Positions 1-12,030 of a stretch of DNA of 64,000 nt are shown in pieces. Both the position numbers and the translations under genes were made by a program. The stretch lies in NCBI GenBank assembly GCA_963281255.1, contig OY725503.1, positions 2,046,001 to 2,110,000 on the forward strand, in the 5' to 3' direction. Under the pieces are notes generated by a model. The model had not been told where the DNA came from. It was given only the letters and a program-made list of their open reading frames with translations, and searched no databases. Each line of letters opens with the position of its first letter. Within the stretch, counting starts at the first letter, position 1. Source of the DNA: Aphrocallistes beatrix (Eukaryota > Porifera > Hexactinellida > Sceptrulophora > Aphrocallistidae).

Positions 1-270
1 TGAAATCGCCGGTTTTGAAAACTGAGTTTGACCTTTCAAATGATTGCAAATCAGTTTTTTATTGTCATATTCGTGCACAGCATCATATTTCCGGCAATTT
101 GATATATATATTGACTATATTTTGAGCAAATCATTTTGGGCCCTCCCTAGCAACAACCTGGAATGTAAAAATTCCGATCTCCAAATTTGGTCTAAACCAT
201 ATCGAGTGACCACTAGTTTTTCTCGGCTATGCTTGCTGAGTACGAATTTCTTAATATAAATAGTCTAAAC

Positions 271-2638
271 CAGTGGTTCCCAAACTGGAAGGAATTCCCC
301 CCTGGGGGGGATTTGATCATTTTGAGGGGGGGAATAATATGATTAAGAAATCTCAAAACTAAATTTCTAAATATTATATTGTATGATCATCCACTCACTA
401 GAAAATAGTACAATGCGACCAATGCAGACTTAGAGTCGTGATTTATTTCCTATTAATATTTCAAATCGTAAAGTTTCAGAAATAAGATCACAAATTATTC
501 ATTCACAGCTATGATTAAAGTTAAATATCAATTTCACACTCAACGACAACTACAGAACTAACCAGAAACCTATTATGTTATTGTGATTAAATCATGCCAT
601 TCCAAGGATTCGCCAAACCAAAAACGATATACATTGAAGGCACTATATATATGCTTACCCACAGGATGAAATTATAACAAAAGTAAATAACTATGGCTAT
701 GGCAGCAAAGAAACGAAAGTATAATGACGACTACCTGCAACTGGGATTTACAAGCATCACAATTGGAGGAATACAAAAGTCACAATGCGTGATTTGCCAT
801 TAAGTGCTGACAGCTGATAGCATGAGGCCTAATAAACTTAAGGCGCATTTGGAGAGTGTTCATCCAACATATGTACACAAAGATCTCAGGTCCCTTCAGC
901 ACTTAGAACGCTCCTTTAAAGCTGCACGTTTTGATTCAACAGGAAGATTTCAACAGCAAAATGAGGCTGCGTTGGCAGTATCCTATGAAATTTCCCAAAC
1001 GATTGCCAAGGCAAAGAAACCTCACACCATTGGTGAAACTCTCATAGCCCCGTATGTGGAAATTATTGTCAAAAGGATGCTCGGAGAAGATCATTCAAAG
1101 AAAGTAGCTCAGGTGTCATTGTCAAATACTACAATCCAACGGCGTATATTGTATCTTGACGAGGATATCGAAGATCAAGTTGTTGCAGCCATTAATAAAA
1201 GCCCAGTATTCGCGATCCAACTCGATGAATCTACAGATGTTGAATCCCTTTCCCAGCTTATCTCATATGTTCGATATATTGATCATGACAATATGAAGAC
1301 GGAATTCCTATTCTGCAAACCACTGAAAACTACTGCAAGAGCTGACGACATTTTCGACATCATTAATATCTACTTTCAATCTCATAATATTGATTGGAAG
1401 AAATTAGTTTTCTGCACTACAGATAGAGCCCCATCTATAATGGGGAAGAATACAGGAGTCATTACCCGTGCTAAAAATATGTCACCAGACATGATTGGAA
1501 ATCATTGCTGGCTTCACAGACAAGTTTTATCATCGAAAGCAATGCCGGAAGAACTGTCAGCAGTTTTCAATAAAGTCACTGAAATGATTAGCGCCATAAT
1601 ATCAAGTGCAACTACCTCTCGTCTTTTTACCCAACTGTGTCAAGATAATGAAGCTGAGTATGGAAGGCTTTTATATTTACTGCAGTCAGATGGTTGTCAC
1701 GAGGTAAAGCAGTTCTGCGTGTGTTCGAGTTGAGATCTGAAATAGCAGATTTCCTTGACTACAAGGGTCATCGTCTGGGCTATTGCTTCAAAGATAGTGA
1801 TTTCGTCGCCAAAGTTGCATATCTTACAGACATTTTTTCAGCTTTAAATAGTATTAACAAGTCACTTCAAGGGAGAAACATTACAATGTTTGAGGTCAGT
1901 GATAAGCTGACTGCATTCTTAGAAAAATTGAAACTATGGCAAAGAAGAGTGGATCGTGGACAGCTAGAACATTTTCAACATCTTCAACACTATCTTGAAT
2001 CAGAAAAACTCGAGTGTACCTTTAGATATCTGTTCTCAGAGCACATTGAAATACTAAAAACAGACTTGAAAAATTATTTTGATGATGACTTCGAGATGTT
2101 CAAAATTAAGCAGTGGGTTCAATTTCCGTTTGTTCAATCCACAGCAGACCACATCGATGATGATCAGTTCAGTTTGAAAGAAGAATATTTTCACTGCGAG
2201 CTGATTCCTCTCTAAAGATAGAATTTGATCAAGTCCCACTAGCAGAGTTTTGGATCGCACGTTTAGGTGAATATCCTCTCCTTGCGAAAGAAGCAGTAAA
2301 ACTACTGGAGGGTTTTCCAACGTCTTGGGAGTGTGAGGTTGCATTTAGCCAAATGAGTGTCATCAAAACTAAGAATAGGAACAGGTTAAATGTGGAGCCA
2401 GATATTAGAGTTGCACTTAATTCAACTTCACCAAGAATTGACTACATAGTGAAGAACAAAATCAAACAAGCATATCCATCTCATTAGCAATATTATTAAT
2501 TAACATACAAACAACTAATTTACTTATAATATTATATTTATTCAGTCCACAAATTACAATGTCTTTTGAGATGGGGAGGGGATACTCTATTAAACCTTGC
2601 AAAAGGGCGAATCATTCTAAAAAGTTTGGGAACTACTG
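271..2638 (+). mobile_element. hAT transposon, copy 1
   Basis: The ends are cagtggttcccaaac at 271 and, on the other strand, cagtagttcccaaac ending at 2638. These are typical hAT terminal inverted repeats. An exact 8-bp target duplication gtctaaac lies at 263-270 and 2639-2646, the length expected of hAT elements. The element is 2368 bp and carries one broken transposase gene on the plus strand. It sits inside the left arm of the foldback palindrome, so it is younger than that palindrome. Confidence 0.93.
693..2487 (+). pseudogene. Broken hAT transposase with BED zinc finger (ZBED5/GTF2IRD2-like group)
   Basis: Translation from the ATG at 693 gives a BED zinc finger with Cys-x2-Cys (QCVIC) and His-x4-His (HLESVH). 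An in-frame TAA at 801-803 lies between the two pairs. A 309-residue open stretch (804-1733) follows and carries the hAT landmark LDESTD and a CWLHRQ...SSKAMP segment like the IHR/ASK box of this group. A frameshift near 1685 moves the reading to the 1694-2215 frame, where VRWLSRGK and RVFELR continue the protein. A second frameshift near 2190 leads to the C-terminal dimerisation region (SWECEVAFSQMS, IKTKNRNRL), which ends at the TAG at 2485-2487. One stop and two frameshifts make it unlikely to give transposase. The group name rests on remembered motifs, not a search. Confidence 0.9.
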
Positions 2639-2993
2639 GTCTAAACGTTAGTTTTAAATTGTTTGGTTTGCGACTGGTTGTGTTCATGTATTTTTAGCAT
2701 AGATGAATTGATATGTTCACATTTCACTCCCATCTTCGGTTTCATCATCCGATGCAACTCCTTCTTTCATATTGCCAATGTTGTCATCTTGGCATCGTCC
2801 GCATGCTTGAGATCAGTTGAGTCCTTGTTTTCTGCAGCTACATCTGAGACTACTATAGCCTGTGGAACAGTTACAGTGGATCATTTTCAGGAGTGTACGG
2901 TGACCTCCATACCATCAGCCATGCCCATCCACATCATCATCTGGAAATAGCACATCAGAAAGTGAAATTTCGTGGCGGAGACTGTAGTAATAA

Positions 2994-3280
2994 GGAGGAT
3001 CCCTTTCCAATCAAGCCAACAAACAGGCCCTCATCCGTCTCATTTCTGAACGTATGAGAGAAAGAGGGTGCAATGCAATACAGGCTGAGGAGGATGCCGA
3101 TGTTGACATTGTGAAGGCAGCAGTATCAATGGCCTCCTCCAAGACAACAATTCTCATAGGTGAGGATAAGGATTATTGGTTCTGTTGCTGCAATAGACTC
3201 CTAATAACAATACAAAGAAGATATACTTCCGCTCGGATAAAGGAAAACCAACCGTAGTGTATGATATCAAGGTGATATGA
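2994..3280 (+). pseudogene. Fragment of a PIN/FEN1-like nuclease-fold protein
   Basis: The reading includes NKQALIRLIS, AEEDADVDIVKAA and TTILIGEDKD, which match the conserved segment E/GDAD...VKAA...LIGEDTDLLVLLL of an invertebrate protein family with a PIN-like fold. After GEDKD the family reading LLVLLLQ continues in another frame, followed by an in-frame stop and then KKIYFRSDKGK and VVYDIKVI. So it has at least one frameshift and one internal stop. It lies in the loop of the foldback palindrome, between the arms, and was probably captured or is the last coding remnant of that element. The family assignment is from memory of the motif. Confidence 0.6.
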
Positions 3281-3857
3281 TAAGTTACCGAATGGGGATG
3301 GAACTGCCAAGATAACAGCGTACCCCAGGCATGTTGGACAGTCCTGAAAATGATCCACTGTAACTGTTCCACAGGCTATAGTAGTCTCAGATGTAGCTGC
3401 AGAAACAAGGACTCAACTGATCTCAAGCATGCGGACGATGCCAAGAAGACAACATTGGCAATATGAAAGAAGGAATTGCATCGGATGATGAAACCGAAGA
3501 TGGGATTGAAATGTGAACATATCAATCCAACTATGCTAAAAATACATGAATACTACCATTCGCAAACCAAACCAATTTAAAACTAACGTTTAGACTATTT
3601 ATAATAAGAAATTCGTACTCAGCAAGCATAGCCGAGAAAAACAAGAGGTCACTCGATATGGTTTAGACCAAATTTGGAGATCGGAATTTTTAAATTCCAG
3701 GTTGTTGCTAGGGAGGGCCCAAAATGATTTGCTCAAAATATAGTCAATATATACGTATATCAAATTGCCGGAAGTTTGATGCTGAGCACGAATATGACAA
3801 TAAAAAACTGATTTGCAATCATTTGAAAGGTCAAACTCAGTTTTCAAAACCGGCGAT

Positions 3858-4307
3858 TTTTATAGTCCGGGGTCAACGACGGGGTCGTGGCAAATCACTT
3901 TCTGATCCTCCGATTTCGGTAAACTTTTAGTATGTTTCTCCTAGGACATGATAATATGGAAAAATGCAATAAAACAATTTCTTGCAATTATTTTGGTGTT
4001 GGGACTATTTGCTTCCTATTTTGACCTGACTAATATTAAAATATCCTATATTAGCTGTTGAGATCTCGCTTTTAGCTCAAACAAGAATTTTTCAGAAGGA
4101 GTGAGATAATGCATATAAACTTATGTAGTAACTCCTAACATTCACATATTATCACTTTCGAAGTGCGAAATTCGGGACCTACCTTTTAAAATATCCTATA
4201 TCAGCCGTTGAGAACTCGCATTTGGCATAAAATAAGACTTTTTTTAAAAGGTGTGAAAATATGTATATATCAATATGTTGATAATTCATTAAATATTCGC
4301 ATTATCA
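3858..4307. other. Intergenic, no feature recognised
   Basis: AT-rich sequence with two loosely similar blocks (aaaatatcctatat...gttgaga near 4038 and 4189), suggesting an old internal duplication of about 150 bp. No coding potential was seen. Confidence 0.4.
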
Positions 4308-4576
4308 TCCTTACTATTAAAACTCGATTAATCTATATGTATGTATGTATATATATCTCTGTTACGAATTGATTGAAGAAACTGCCAGGCACACAAAGCT
4401 GATTTTTGGCATGTGGGAGTCTTTTGGCTATGGCTCCAGTAAGTTCAGAGCTCAGACGAAAATGTCGACTCATCATGGAATTATGACGTCATTGTCACAT
4501 TTTTAAAAGTTAAGCAATGCAGTTATTCTAGCATAACTCAGCCATTATAGGAGTAGAAGGCTGAAATATTTAGTTT
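4308..4576 (+). repeat. Dispersed repeat R1, 5' part
   Basis: R1 is defined here by copies at 4.3, 5.6, 19.0, 27.2, 34.4, 43.6, 51.4, 51.8 and 61.2 kb. A full copy begins tccttactattaaaactcg, has a TA-rich microsatellite, then gtaacgaattgattgaag, then a block with two tgacgtcat-type palindromes. It ends in a GC-rich hairpin region with gcgcgcttgt. This copy keeps the start to gaaggctgaaat and lacks the 3' end. Microsatellite plus 3' hairpin recalls non-autonomous Helentrons (DINE/HINE type), but that is inference. Confidence 0.75.
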
Positions 4577-4844
4577 TAACACCTCTGCAAAAAAATGGAA
4601 AACTAATTTTCACACCTTTTCTATACAATACTATGTACGCCTTCACTCTCGCAATAGAAATAATTGTACGACACTATTGTAGGCTGTCATTGTTATTAAT
4701 ACTTCAAAGCAATAACTTATATAGATATCTCAATTATATTACAGTATATAACAATAAAAAAGGTGTATGTGTATATTTTCACACCTTTATATATGTACAT
4801 ATTTTACACGATTTGACGAATTTTGAAAATTATGTTAGAAACTA

Positions 4845-5612
4845 GCTTCCAACGGTTGACATGGGGTTTTTAGGGGGCTAGATTTCGAATATCATATTTT
4901 CAGAACGATATGATAAATTATTTGTTTATTTTAGATTGATATAGTAAACAAATTACAAAAATAGGCTAGAGACTAGCTTCCAACGGTTGACATGGGCTTT
5001 TTAGGGGTGTAGATTTCGAATATCATATTTCAGAACGATATGAAAAATTATTTGTTCACTTTTGTTTATATTAGATACATAAAGTAAACAAATTACAAAA
5101 ATAGGCTAGAAACTAGCTTATAACGATTGACATGGGCTTTTGAGGGGTGTAGATTTCGAATATCATATTTTCAGAACGAAATGATAAATTATTTGTTTAC
5201 TTTTGTTTAGATTAGATACATAAAGTAAAAAAATACAAAAATAGGGTAGAGGCTGACTTCCAACGGTTGACATGGGGTTTTCAGGGTGGTAAATTTCGAA
5301 TATTATATTTCCAGATCGATATGATAAATTATTTGTTTACTTTTGTTTACAATAGATATATAAAGAAAACAATTTACATAACTATGCAAGAGACTAGCTT
5401 CCAACGGTTGACATTAGGGTTGTAGAATTCGAATATTATATTTTCAGATCGATATGAGTAATTATTGGTTAACCTTTGTTTACAATATTTATATAAAGGG
5501 AAAAAATCCCAAAATTGGCTAGATTGAGTAACTCCACGCGCCCGCCGCGCGACTCTGCGGACACGCAGTATCCGCAAGCCGCAGCACAAGCAAGCGAAGC
5601 GCGCTTGTGACT
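4845..5612. repeat. Tandem repeat of about 115-145 bp units ending in a GC-rich hairpin block
   Basis: Five degenerate units start near 4849, 4967, 5104, 5247 and 5390. Each carries gagactagcttccaacggt, then ttgacatggg, tagatttcgaat and gatatgataaattatttgt. Bases 5530-5612 form a GC-rich end (cgcccgccgcgcgac ... aagcgaagcgcgcttgtg) like the R1 3' end but shorter. Single units of the same type recur at 30.9, 31.8 and 34.0 kb. This looks like a second non-autonomous family sharing the R1-type 3' end. Confidence 0.7.
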
Positions 5613-5622
5613 AAATAAATTA

Positions 5623-6028
5623 TGAGCTCAGAGTAAAATGTCAACTCATCATGGAATTATGACGTCATTGTCACATTTTTAAAAGTTAAGCAATACAGTT
5701 ATTCGAGCATAACTCAGCCATTATAGGAGATAGAAGGCTGAAATTTTAATAGAATCCATATATTAATATGTCTCACATATGATGCAACTATCAAAAAAAA
5801 GATTAATCATCACTTTGTTATGACGTTATCATTACACATCAAAATTTTAAAAATTGATAAATTTGGTGATTTTTTGTGTGATATCGATTATAACAGCAGG
5901 ACAGATGTATTTAGGGATGTTATTTCCCTTATAATTAATCAATGTGATCCCAGGCGCTCAAAGGGCGCCTCCGGCGGACACAAAGTGTCTGCCAGCCGCA
6001 TAGTGCAAGTAAGCGATGCGCCCTTGTG
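5623..6028 (+). repeat. Dispersed repeat R1, 3' part
   Basis: The copy begins at tgagctcagagtaaaatg and runs to the terminal cgcccttgtg. It includes gctcaaagggcgcctccggcgg and ccagccgca, the GC-rich palindrome block of the family. The 5' third with the microsatellite is missing. The 104-residue open frame here is a by-product of the repeat. Confidence 0.75.
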
Positions 6029-6661
6029 TATTGAAAGTTTGAAGATACTCGTACTCCATCGGATACTGGAAATTGTTCACTGGGAAAAATGGAAAAAAAT
6101 TCACAATGGCCTCCCTGTTCTAAGAGATGAGTAAATTAATGCGCCTTAATTTTGGTTGTGGAGGTAATTTTTAGTAGATAGCGATTCGATAATCTTAGGT
6201 TTCAGATTCCTAAAGTTTCCATGATTTCATTTGCCATTATTTCTTCATTGCAATCTGGATCGTTATGCTGAATTGGAAAGACCAAGAAAACCAACACTTT
6301 CATGTATATACCCTACTTATATACGAACAGTTTATATTGCAGACAATGGATGCTAGTTAACGGAAGTCAAATTACTTAGGGCATTCAAAAAGTTCTCATT
6401 CAATGTCTGTATCTCAAATGATAGTGAAAATAGGATATTTCCAATTTGTCCATTGTATTCCTTAGGGAATCAGCTTCCAATTTGTATGTTGGTTGATTTT
6501 TAAAAGGCAATTATTGTGGTTCCGACATTAGACTATTGTACATCCCTTTGAACATGAATTTGGGGGTTCCTTTAGTATATTTCAGTTCTAAACAAATTTA
6601 GGTTAAAAATTGTTGCCACCATCGAATTCTACGCATCAACTGACTTATACTAGATTGATAT
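6029..6661. other. Intergenic, nothing recognised
   Basis: AT-rich spacer between an R1 copy and the second hAT copy. No open frame with recognisable motifs, no repeat ends and no splice-like exon were found. Confidence 0.4.
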
Positions 6662-6820
6662 CTCTAAAGCAGTAGTTTCCAAACTTTTTAGAATGATTCC
6701 CCCTTTTGCAAGGTTTAATAGAGTATCCCCTCCCCATCTCAAAAGACATTGTAATTTGTGGACTGAATAAATATAATATTATAAGTAAATTAGTTGTTTG
6801 TATGTTAATTAATAATATTG

Positions 6821-8615
6821 CTAATGAGATGGATATGCTTGTTTGATTTTGTTCTTCACTATGTAGTCAATTCTTGGTGAAGTTGAATTAAGTGCAACTC
6901 TAATATCTGGCTCCACATTTAACCTGTTCCTATTCTTAGTTTTGATGACACTCATTTGGCTAAATGCAACCTCACACTCCCAAGACGTTGGAAAACCCTC
7001 CAGTAGTTTTACTGCTTCTTTCGCAAGGAGAGGATATTCACCTAAACGTGCGATCCAAAACTCTGCTAGTGGGACTTGATCAAATTCTATCTTTAGAGAG
7101 GAATCAGCTCGCAGTGAAAATATTCTTCTTTCAAACTGAACTGATCATCATCGATGTGGTCTGCTGTGGATTGAACAAACGGAAATTGAACCCACTGCTT
7201 AATTTTGAACATCTCGAAGTCATCATCAAAATAATTTTTCAAGTCTGTTTTTAGTATTTCAATGTGCTCTGAGAACAGATATCTAAAGGTACACTCGAGT
7301 TTTTCTGATTCAAGATAGTGTTGAAGATGTTGAAAATGTTCTAGCTGTCCACGATCCACTCTTCTTTGCCATAGTTTCAATTTTTCTAAGAATGCAGTCA
7401 GCTTATCACTGACCTCAAACATTGTAATGTTTCTCCCTTGAAGTGACTTGTTAATACTATTTAAAGCTGAAAAAATGTCTGTAAGATATGCAACTTTGGC
7501 GACGAAATCACTATCTTTGAAGCAATAGCCCAGACGATGACCCTTGTAGTCAAGGAAATCTGCTATTTCAGATCTCAACTCGAACACACGCAGAACTGCT
7601 TTACCTCGTGACAACCATCTGACTGCAGTAAATATAAAAGCCTTCCATACTCAGCTTCATTATCTTGACACAGTTGGGTAAAAAGACGAGAGGTAGTTGC
7701 ACTTGATATTATGGCGCTAATCATTTCAGTGACTTTATTGAAAACTGCTGACAGTTCTTCCGGCATTGCTTTCGATGATAAAACTTGTCTGTGAAGCCAG
7801 CAATGATTTCCAATCATGTCTGGTGACATATTTTTAGCACGGGTAATGACTCCTGTATTCTTCCCCATTATAGATGGGGCTCTATCTGTAGTGCAGAAAA
7901 CTAATTTCTTCCAATCAATATTATGAGATTGAAAGTAGATATTAATGATGTCGAAAATGTCGTCAGCTCTTGCAGTAGTTTTCAGTGGTTTGCAGAATAG
8001 GAATTCCGTCTTCATATTGTCATGATCAATATATCGAACATATGAGATAAGCTGGGAAAGGGATTCAACATCTGTAGATTCATCGAGTTGGATCGCGAAT
8101 ACTGGGCTTTTATTAATGGCTGCAACAACTTGATCTTCGATATCCTCGTCAAGATACAATATACGCCGTTGGATTGTAGTATTTGACAATGACACCTGAG
8201 CTACTTTCTTTGAATGATCTTCTCCGAGCATCCTTTTGACAATAATTTCCACATACGGGGCTATGAGAGTTTCACCAATGGTGTGAGGTTTCTTTGCCTT
8301 GGCAATCGTTTGGGAAATTTCATAGGATACTGCCAACGCAGCCTCATTTTGCTGTTGAAATCTTCCTGTTGAATCAAAACGTGCAGCTTTAAAGGAGCGT
8401 TCTAAGTGCTGAAGGGACCTGAGATCTTTGTGTACATATGTTGGATGAACACTCTCCAAATGCGCCTTAAGTTTATTAGGCCTCATGCTATCAGCTGTCA
8501 GCACTTAATGGCAAATCACGCATTGTGACTTTTGTATTCCTCCAATTGTGATGCTTGTAAATCCCAGTTGCAGGTAGTCGTCATTATACTTTCGTTTCTT
8601 TGCTGCCATAGCCAT
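6821..8615 (-). pseudogene. Broken hAT transposase, copy 2
   Basis: This is the reverse-strand counterpart of the copy 1 gene. The two long open stretches (7575-8504 and 7093-7614) translate identically to those of copy 1, at 309 and 173 residues. The in-frame stop in the BED finger (ttaatg at 8507), the frameshift near 7620 and the frameshift near 7115 are all shared with copy 1. The C-terminal dimerisation reading ends at the stop complementary to 6821-6823. Shared lesions at two insertion sites mean the source copy was already broken and moved using enzyme from elsewhere. Confidence 0.9.
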
Positions 8616-8662
8616 AGTTATTTACTTTTGTTATAATTTCATCCTGTGGGTAAGCATATATA

Positions 8663-9995
8663 CTTAGGTCATTTCAAAAGTACTGATCACCCCCCACCAA
8701 TTTGATATTAAGCAACGACTGATGTGTTATTTAATTACATATTCTCGAAATAGTCTCCCTTGACGCGAATACACTCCTTTAGACGGTCTACCCAGCACGA
8801 AATGTATTTTTATACTCCGTCTTGGGATCGATTTCAGGTACTTATGAACGGCGATTTCGATCTCCATTCGGCTAGTGAACTCCTTATCAGAGAGATGACA
8901 TTTCAGCTTTAAAACAACCATAAGTCACAGGGACTTAGGTCAGGGGAATAGGGAGGGTGATTCAGTGTTTTCATCCCTATATCCTTGATGTATGCGGTGA
9001 CTTGTTTAGTTTTATGGCTACTGGCATTATCATGCAGAAGTTTTATTCCACGAGGACCAGTTCTCGGCCGATGCTCTGTGTAGTGTTTACTGACTTCTGC
9101 GAGCACACGAGTGCAATAAAAGTCTCCAGTAACATTCTGGCCCTTCGGAACGCAAACCTGAGCAACTGAACCGTAGGCGTCAAACGCAATTGCGTATATT
9201 ACCTTGTTGGCACGGAAATCTGGACGCGGTCTTTTAGGTCGGGGTTCGCCCGGATGCAGCCAACACTATGATTTTTCCTTGGATTTAGGTTGTGAATAGT
9301 AAATCCAAGTTTAATCTATGGTTACTATCTCATAGTAGAGTCGCCTTGCATCAAATTTTTCGTAATGTAGAAGATTTTCACAACATTCTACCCTCTGTTT
9401 CATCCGGGCCTCTGACAGCAAATACGGCACCCACCGAACGCAAACCTTCCTTACTCAGAGATCTTCATTCAGAATGTAAAAAAATACTTCCCGTTAAGAT
9501 ATCCGTATACTTAGAAAGCTCTTCAATAGAGCAGCAAGGGTCATTTCGAAGAAATTCACCAACCAACTCAATTGAGGGTTCACCGGTTGCAGATTTAGGC
9601 CTACCAGTCCGAGGCTCATCTTCAATGCTGCCTCTTCACTCTCTAAATAGTCGAGCCCATCTTCTAACCGTGGAATAATCTAGTGTTTGATCTCCACAAA
9701 CTTCCACGAGATCATTGTGGGTATACCTGTTCGAATCTTTTAGCAGTGATCGAAACTTGATATACGCCCTTTGCTCTTGCTCAATAATAGACGATTTTGA
9801 AGCCATAAATGTATAAGTAGCCAAAACTGAATAGATTGAAATGATGATTATAAGAAAAATACTTATGCTATCTTAAAAATTCTTTTAGATATTAGGAGAG
9901 AATGGGTATGCTATCTGGATTATATTAATTGGTACATTCGATAACCACTAGCTGTCAAAAATCAATAGTGATCAGTACTTTTGAAATGACCTAAG
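8663..9995 (-). mobile_element. Mariner transposon inserted in hAT copy 2
   Basis: The ends are cttaggtcatttcaaaagta at 8663 and its reverse complement ending at 9995, with ta on each side (8661-8662, 9996-9997). Copy 1 of the hAT has gcatatatatagtgcc in reverse complement at this point, and the occupied site reads gcatata-ta-[element]-ta-tag, an exact TA duplication. The length of 1333 bp suits mariners. The gene runs on the minus strand. Confidence 0.95.
8727..9824 (-). pseudogene. Decayed mariner transposase, DD34D type
   Basis: The N-terminal part (9824-9636) carries the helix-turn-helix region EQRAYIKFRSLL and STVRRWARLF. After disrupted sequence the catalytic part gives VTID followed by a stop where Glu is expected. 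It then reads LLHDNASSHK and HPPYSPDLSPCDLWLF (9106-8909). The distance from the Asp of HDNA to the Asp of PCDL is 34 residues, the mariner signature. A frameshift after WLF moves the C-terminus (LKCHLSDKEF) to another frame ending at 8727. Several stops and frameshifts make it inactive. Confidence 0.9.
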
Positions 9996-10189
9996 TATAG
10001 TACCTTCAATGTATATCGTTTTTGGTTTGGCGAATCCTTGGAATGGCATGATCTTAATCACAATAACATAATAGGTTTCTGGTTAGTTCTGTAGTTGTCG
10101 TTGAGTGTGAAATTGATATTTAACTTTAATCATAGCTGTGAATGAATAATACTCTTGAAAATCCATCTTTTCCGTATCGCGCACGACAT

Positions 10190-10380
10190 ATCCACTTAAA
10201 TTAATTTCAATGCATATACATACCTTACAAGCATACATACACATACATACGCATACATACACATACATACGTACATGCATAACACACACCTACTTTTATT
10301 CAATTGTACAGCGCACTTGAACATATTAATATGGAATCTACGGTATATAAATGTATATTATTATTATTATTATTATTATT
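10190..10380. repeat. Microsatellites inside hAT copy 2
   Basis: A cata/catacata run lies at about 10205-10280 and an att run at about 10358-10380. Both lie in the part of hAT copy 2 that has no match in copy 1. Confidence 0.85.
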
Positions 10381-10536
10381 GGTCGCATTGGACTATTTTC
10401 GAGTGAGTGGATGATCATACAATATAATATTTAGAAATTTAGTTTTAAGATTTCTTAATCATATCATTCCCCCCCTCAAAATGATCAAATCCCCCCCAGG
10501 GGAATTCCCTCCCGTTTGGGAACCACTGCTCTAATG

Positions 10537-12030
10537 TATTCTAGTTTTAGGCTGAGGGAATAATGTGATTTGCGGTTTACTGCTACCACTTTTGTCCCAC
10601 TTTTTAAGTGTCAAAAATTAACCAAAAATCCACTAATACTAGTGGCATAATATTTTTAACACGAGCAATGCTATTGAACACCTCCCTTTTACTTTTTCAC
10701 ATAGGTTCTTAATTATTTAAACTTTTAATGACCTTATTCTACGATTTTCACAACCTAACCAATTTCAGTCCATGTCGTTAGCAACAATTAAAGTGTGTTA
10801 TATGCTATGATCAATCAATTCGATCATAAAATAACTTTTAACGATCAAATTATAGACTCAAAATAATCGCATTATAAAAGTCTGATAATTGATTGGTTCT
10901 CACATGAACCGATGAATTTCAATCACAAATAGTCCTTTTGATTGTATGCATAAGTCACTACTATTTGAGCCCAATGTATTAACGTTATAAAATAATCGAA
11001 TTTGATTGGTCAGCACATTTTCTCACCTATCTCTGCGAGGTGTGAACATTTCGCTTTGATCTTCGAACTCCCTTCTAGTTTCATTATTACTTACCTGTGT
11101 GCCAAATTTCACATTTCTAGCACCTCCCAGTTCCTCAACCAATTCGCACAAACAAAGCAAAAAAGAACATTGCGTTTTAATATATAAGATTAGATAAATT
11201 TTACAAAGATTTTGAGTAATTATTTAAGAAATATGATAGTTTGAATTAGCAACAGTTTTATGTGTAGCCCTGTATTTGTGGTTGGTTTGTCCAAATTAGT
11301 GAGGTATTGGCAGGTCGTCGAAATTGTTTGTATCTTCTTAACAAAATGATTGTATATTTTCATTCTACTCGTATAGGGCGAAAAGAGCTTCCTAATAAAA
11401 CAATTGGTAACGAATGGGTCAAAAGATGATATCTGGGCTCATCTTCCAAACTGACTAACCAGAACGAGTGTAATCTTAGCGGCGGATTCGAAGTCACACT
11501 TAATAACTTTAACTCGAAAAAGTATTCGTCCTATATGTATTCGTCCTATATCAAAAATAATTACACCAGTGGAAAGAAGAGAGTTGGTGTATTTCATTTA
11601 AAGTTTAAATTTTCACAAATGAGCTAGCAGTGACACATCAAATTTGGTCTCAGTTTTTAGTTAATAGTAACTCACGAGATATTGACGGTACAAACTTTCC
11701 CTCTAAACTACGTTTATTCCAGCCTTGGTGTATTTTGTGTTTCACATTCCAAATTAAAATATTGATTTTTGAACGAATTATTAAAATTTGAATTTTACAT
11801 TATAATAATGTGATAAACATATTAGTAGCAATCTTAGCCCACCAGGTTAGATGATTTAATAATTGAGATTATATTCATCCATAGTATTGATGAAGTAGAT
11901 ACATTTTGTTTGTTTCAGTTAATAAATCTCCTTGGTTAGTAAATATACATGTCGACTTGAATAGAATCTTCACATAATTTCACAATTCAGTATTGTCGAA
12001 ATCTACGTATATTCCCCTTATAACACATTT
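10537..12030. other. Intergenic, no gene recognised
   Basis: AT-rich sequence. Around 11038 the string aggtgtgaacatttcgctt recurs at 20018 and, inverted, near 30690, so a piece of another dispersed repeat is present. No coding or terminal-repeat structure was resolved. Confidence 0.4.

Larger units (their letters stand above)
1..3857. repeat. Foldback palindrome with long inverted arms, split by a hAT insertion
   Basis: The left arm is 1-262 plus 2639-2897 and the right arm is 3338-3857. Read backwards, the right arm gives the left arm with only scattered mismatches, for example cagcaagcatagccgag at 3620 against ctcggctatgcttgctg at 222. The arms are about 520 bp and enclose a loop of about 440 bp. 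The hAT element at 271-2638 interrupts only the left arm. The right arm keeps a single gtctaaac site in reverse complement, so it serves as the empty site. The left end may lie before base 1. The type of element is not known; a foldback or long-TIR MITE is the simplest reading. Confidence 0.8.
6670..10528 (-). mobile_element. hAT transposon, copy 2, with a nested mariner
   Basis: The ends are cagtagtttccaaac at 6670 and, on the minus strand, cagtggttcccaaac from 10528. The flanks are ctctaaag (6662-6669) and ctctaatg (10529-10536), an 8-bp duplication with one mismatch. This differs from the target of copy 1, so the two are independent insertions, not one duplicated block. The element is reversed relative to copy 1. 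It is enlarged by a mariner at 8663-9995 and by a divergent microsatellite-bearing stretch at about 10145-10380 that replaces a shorter, different sequence in copy 1. Confidence 0.92.

Noticed and set aside
6964..7254. 96-residue frame antisense to the hAT gene (also 2054-2344)
   Set aside because: It is a shadow of the transposase on the other strand, duplicated with the element.
9292..9678. 128-residue plus-strand frame
   Set aside because: It lies antisense to the decayed mariner transposase and has no motif of its own.
271..10528. The two hAT regions as one inverted segmental duplication
   Set aside because: The flanking sequences differ and each copy has its own 8-bp target duplication, so they are separate insertions.
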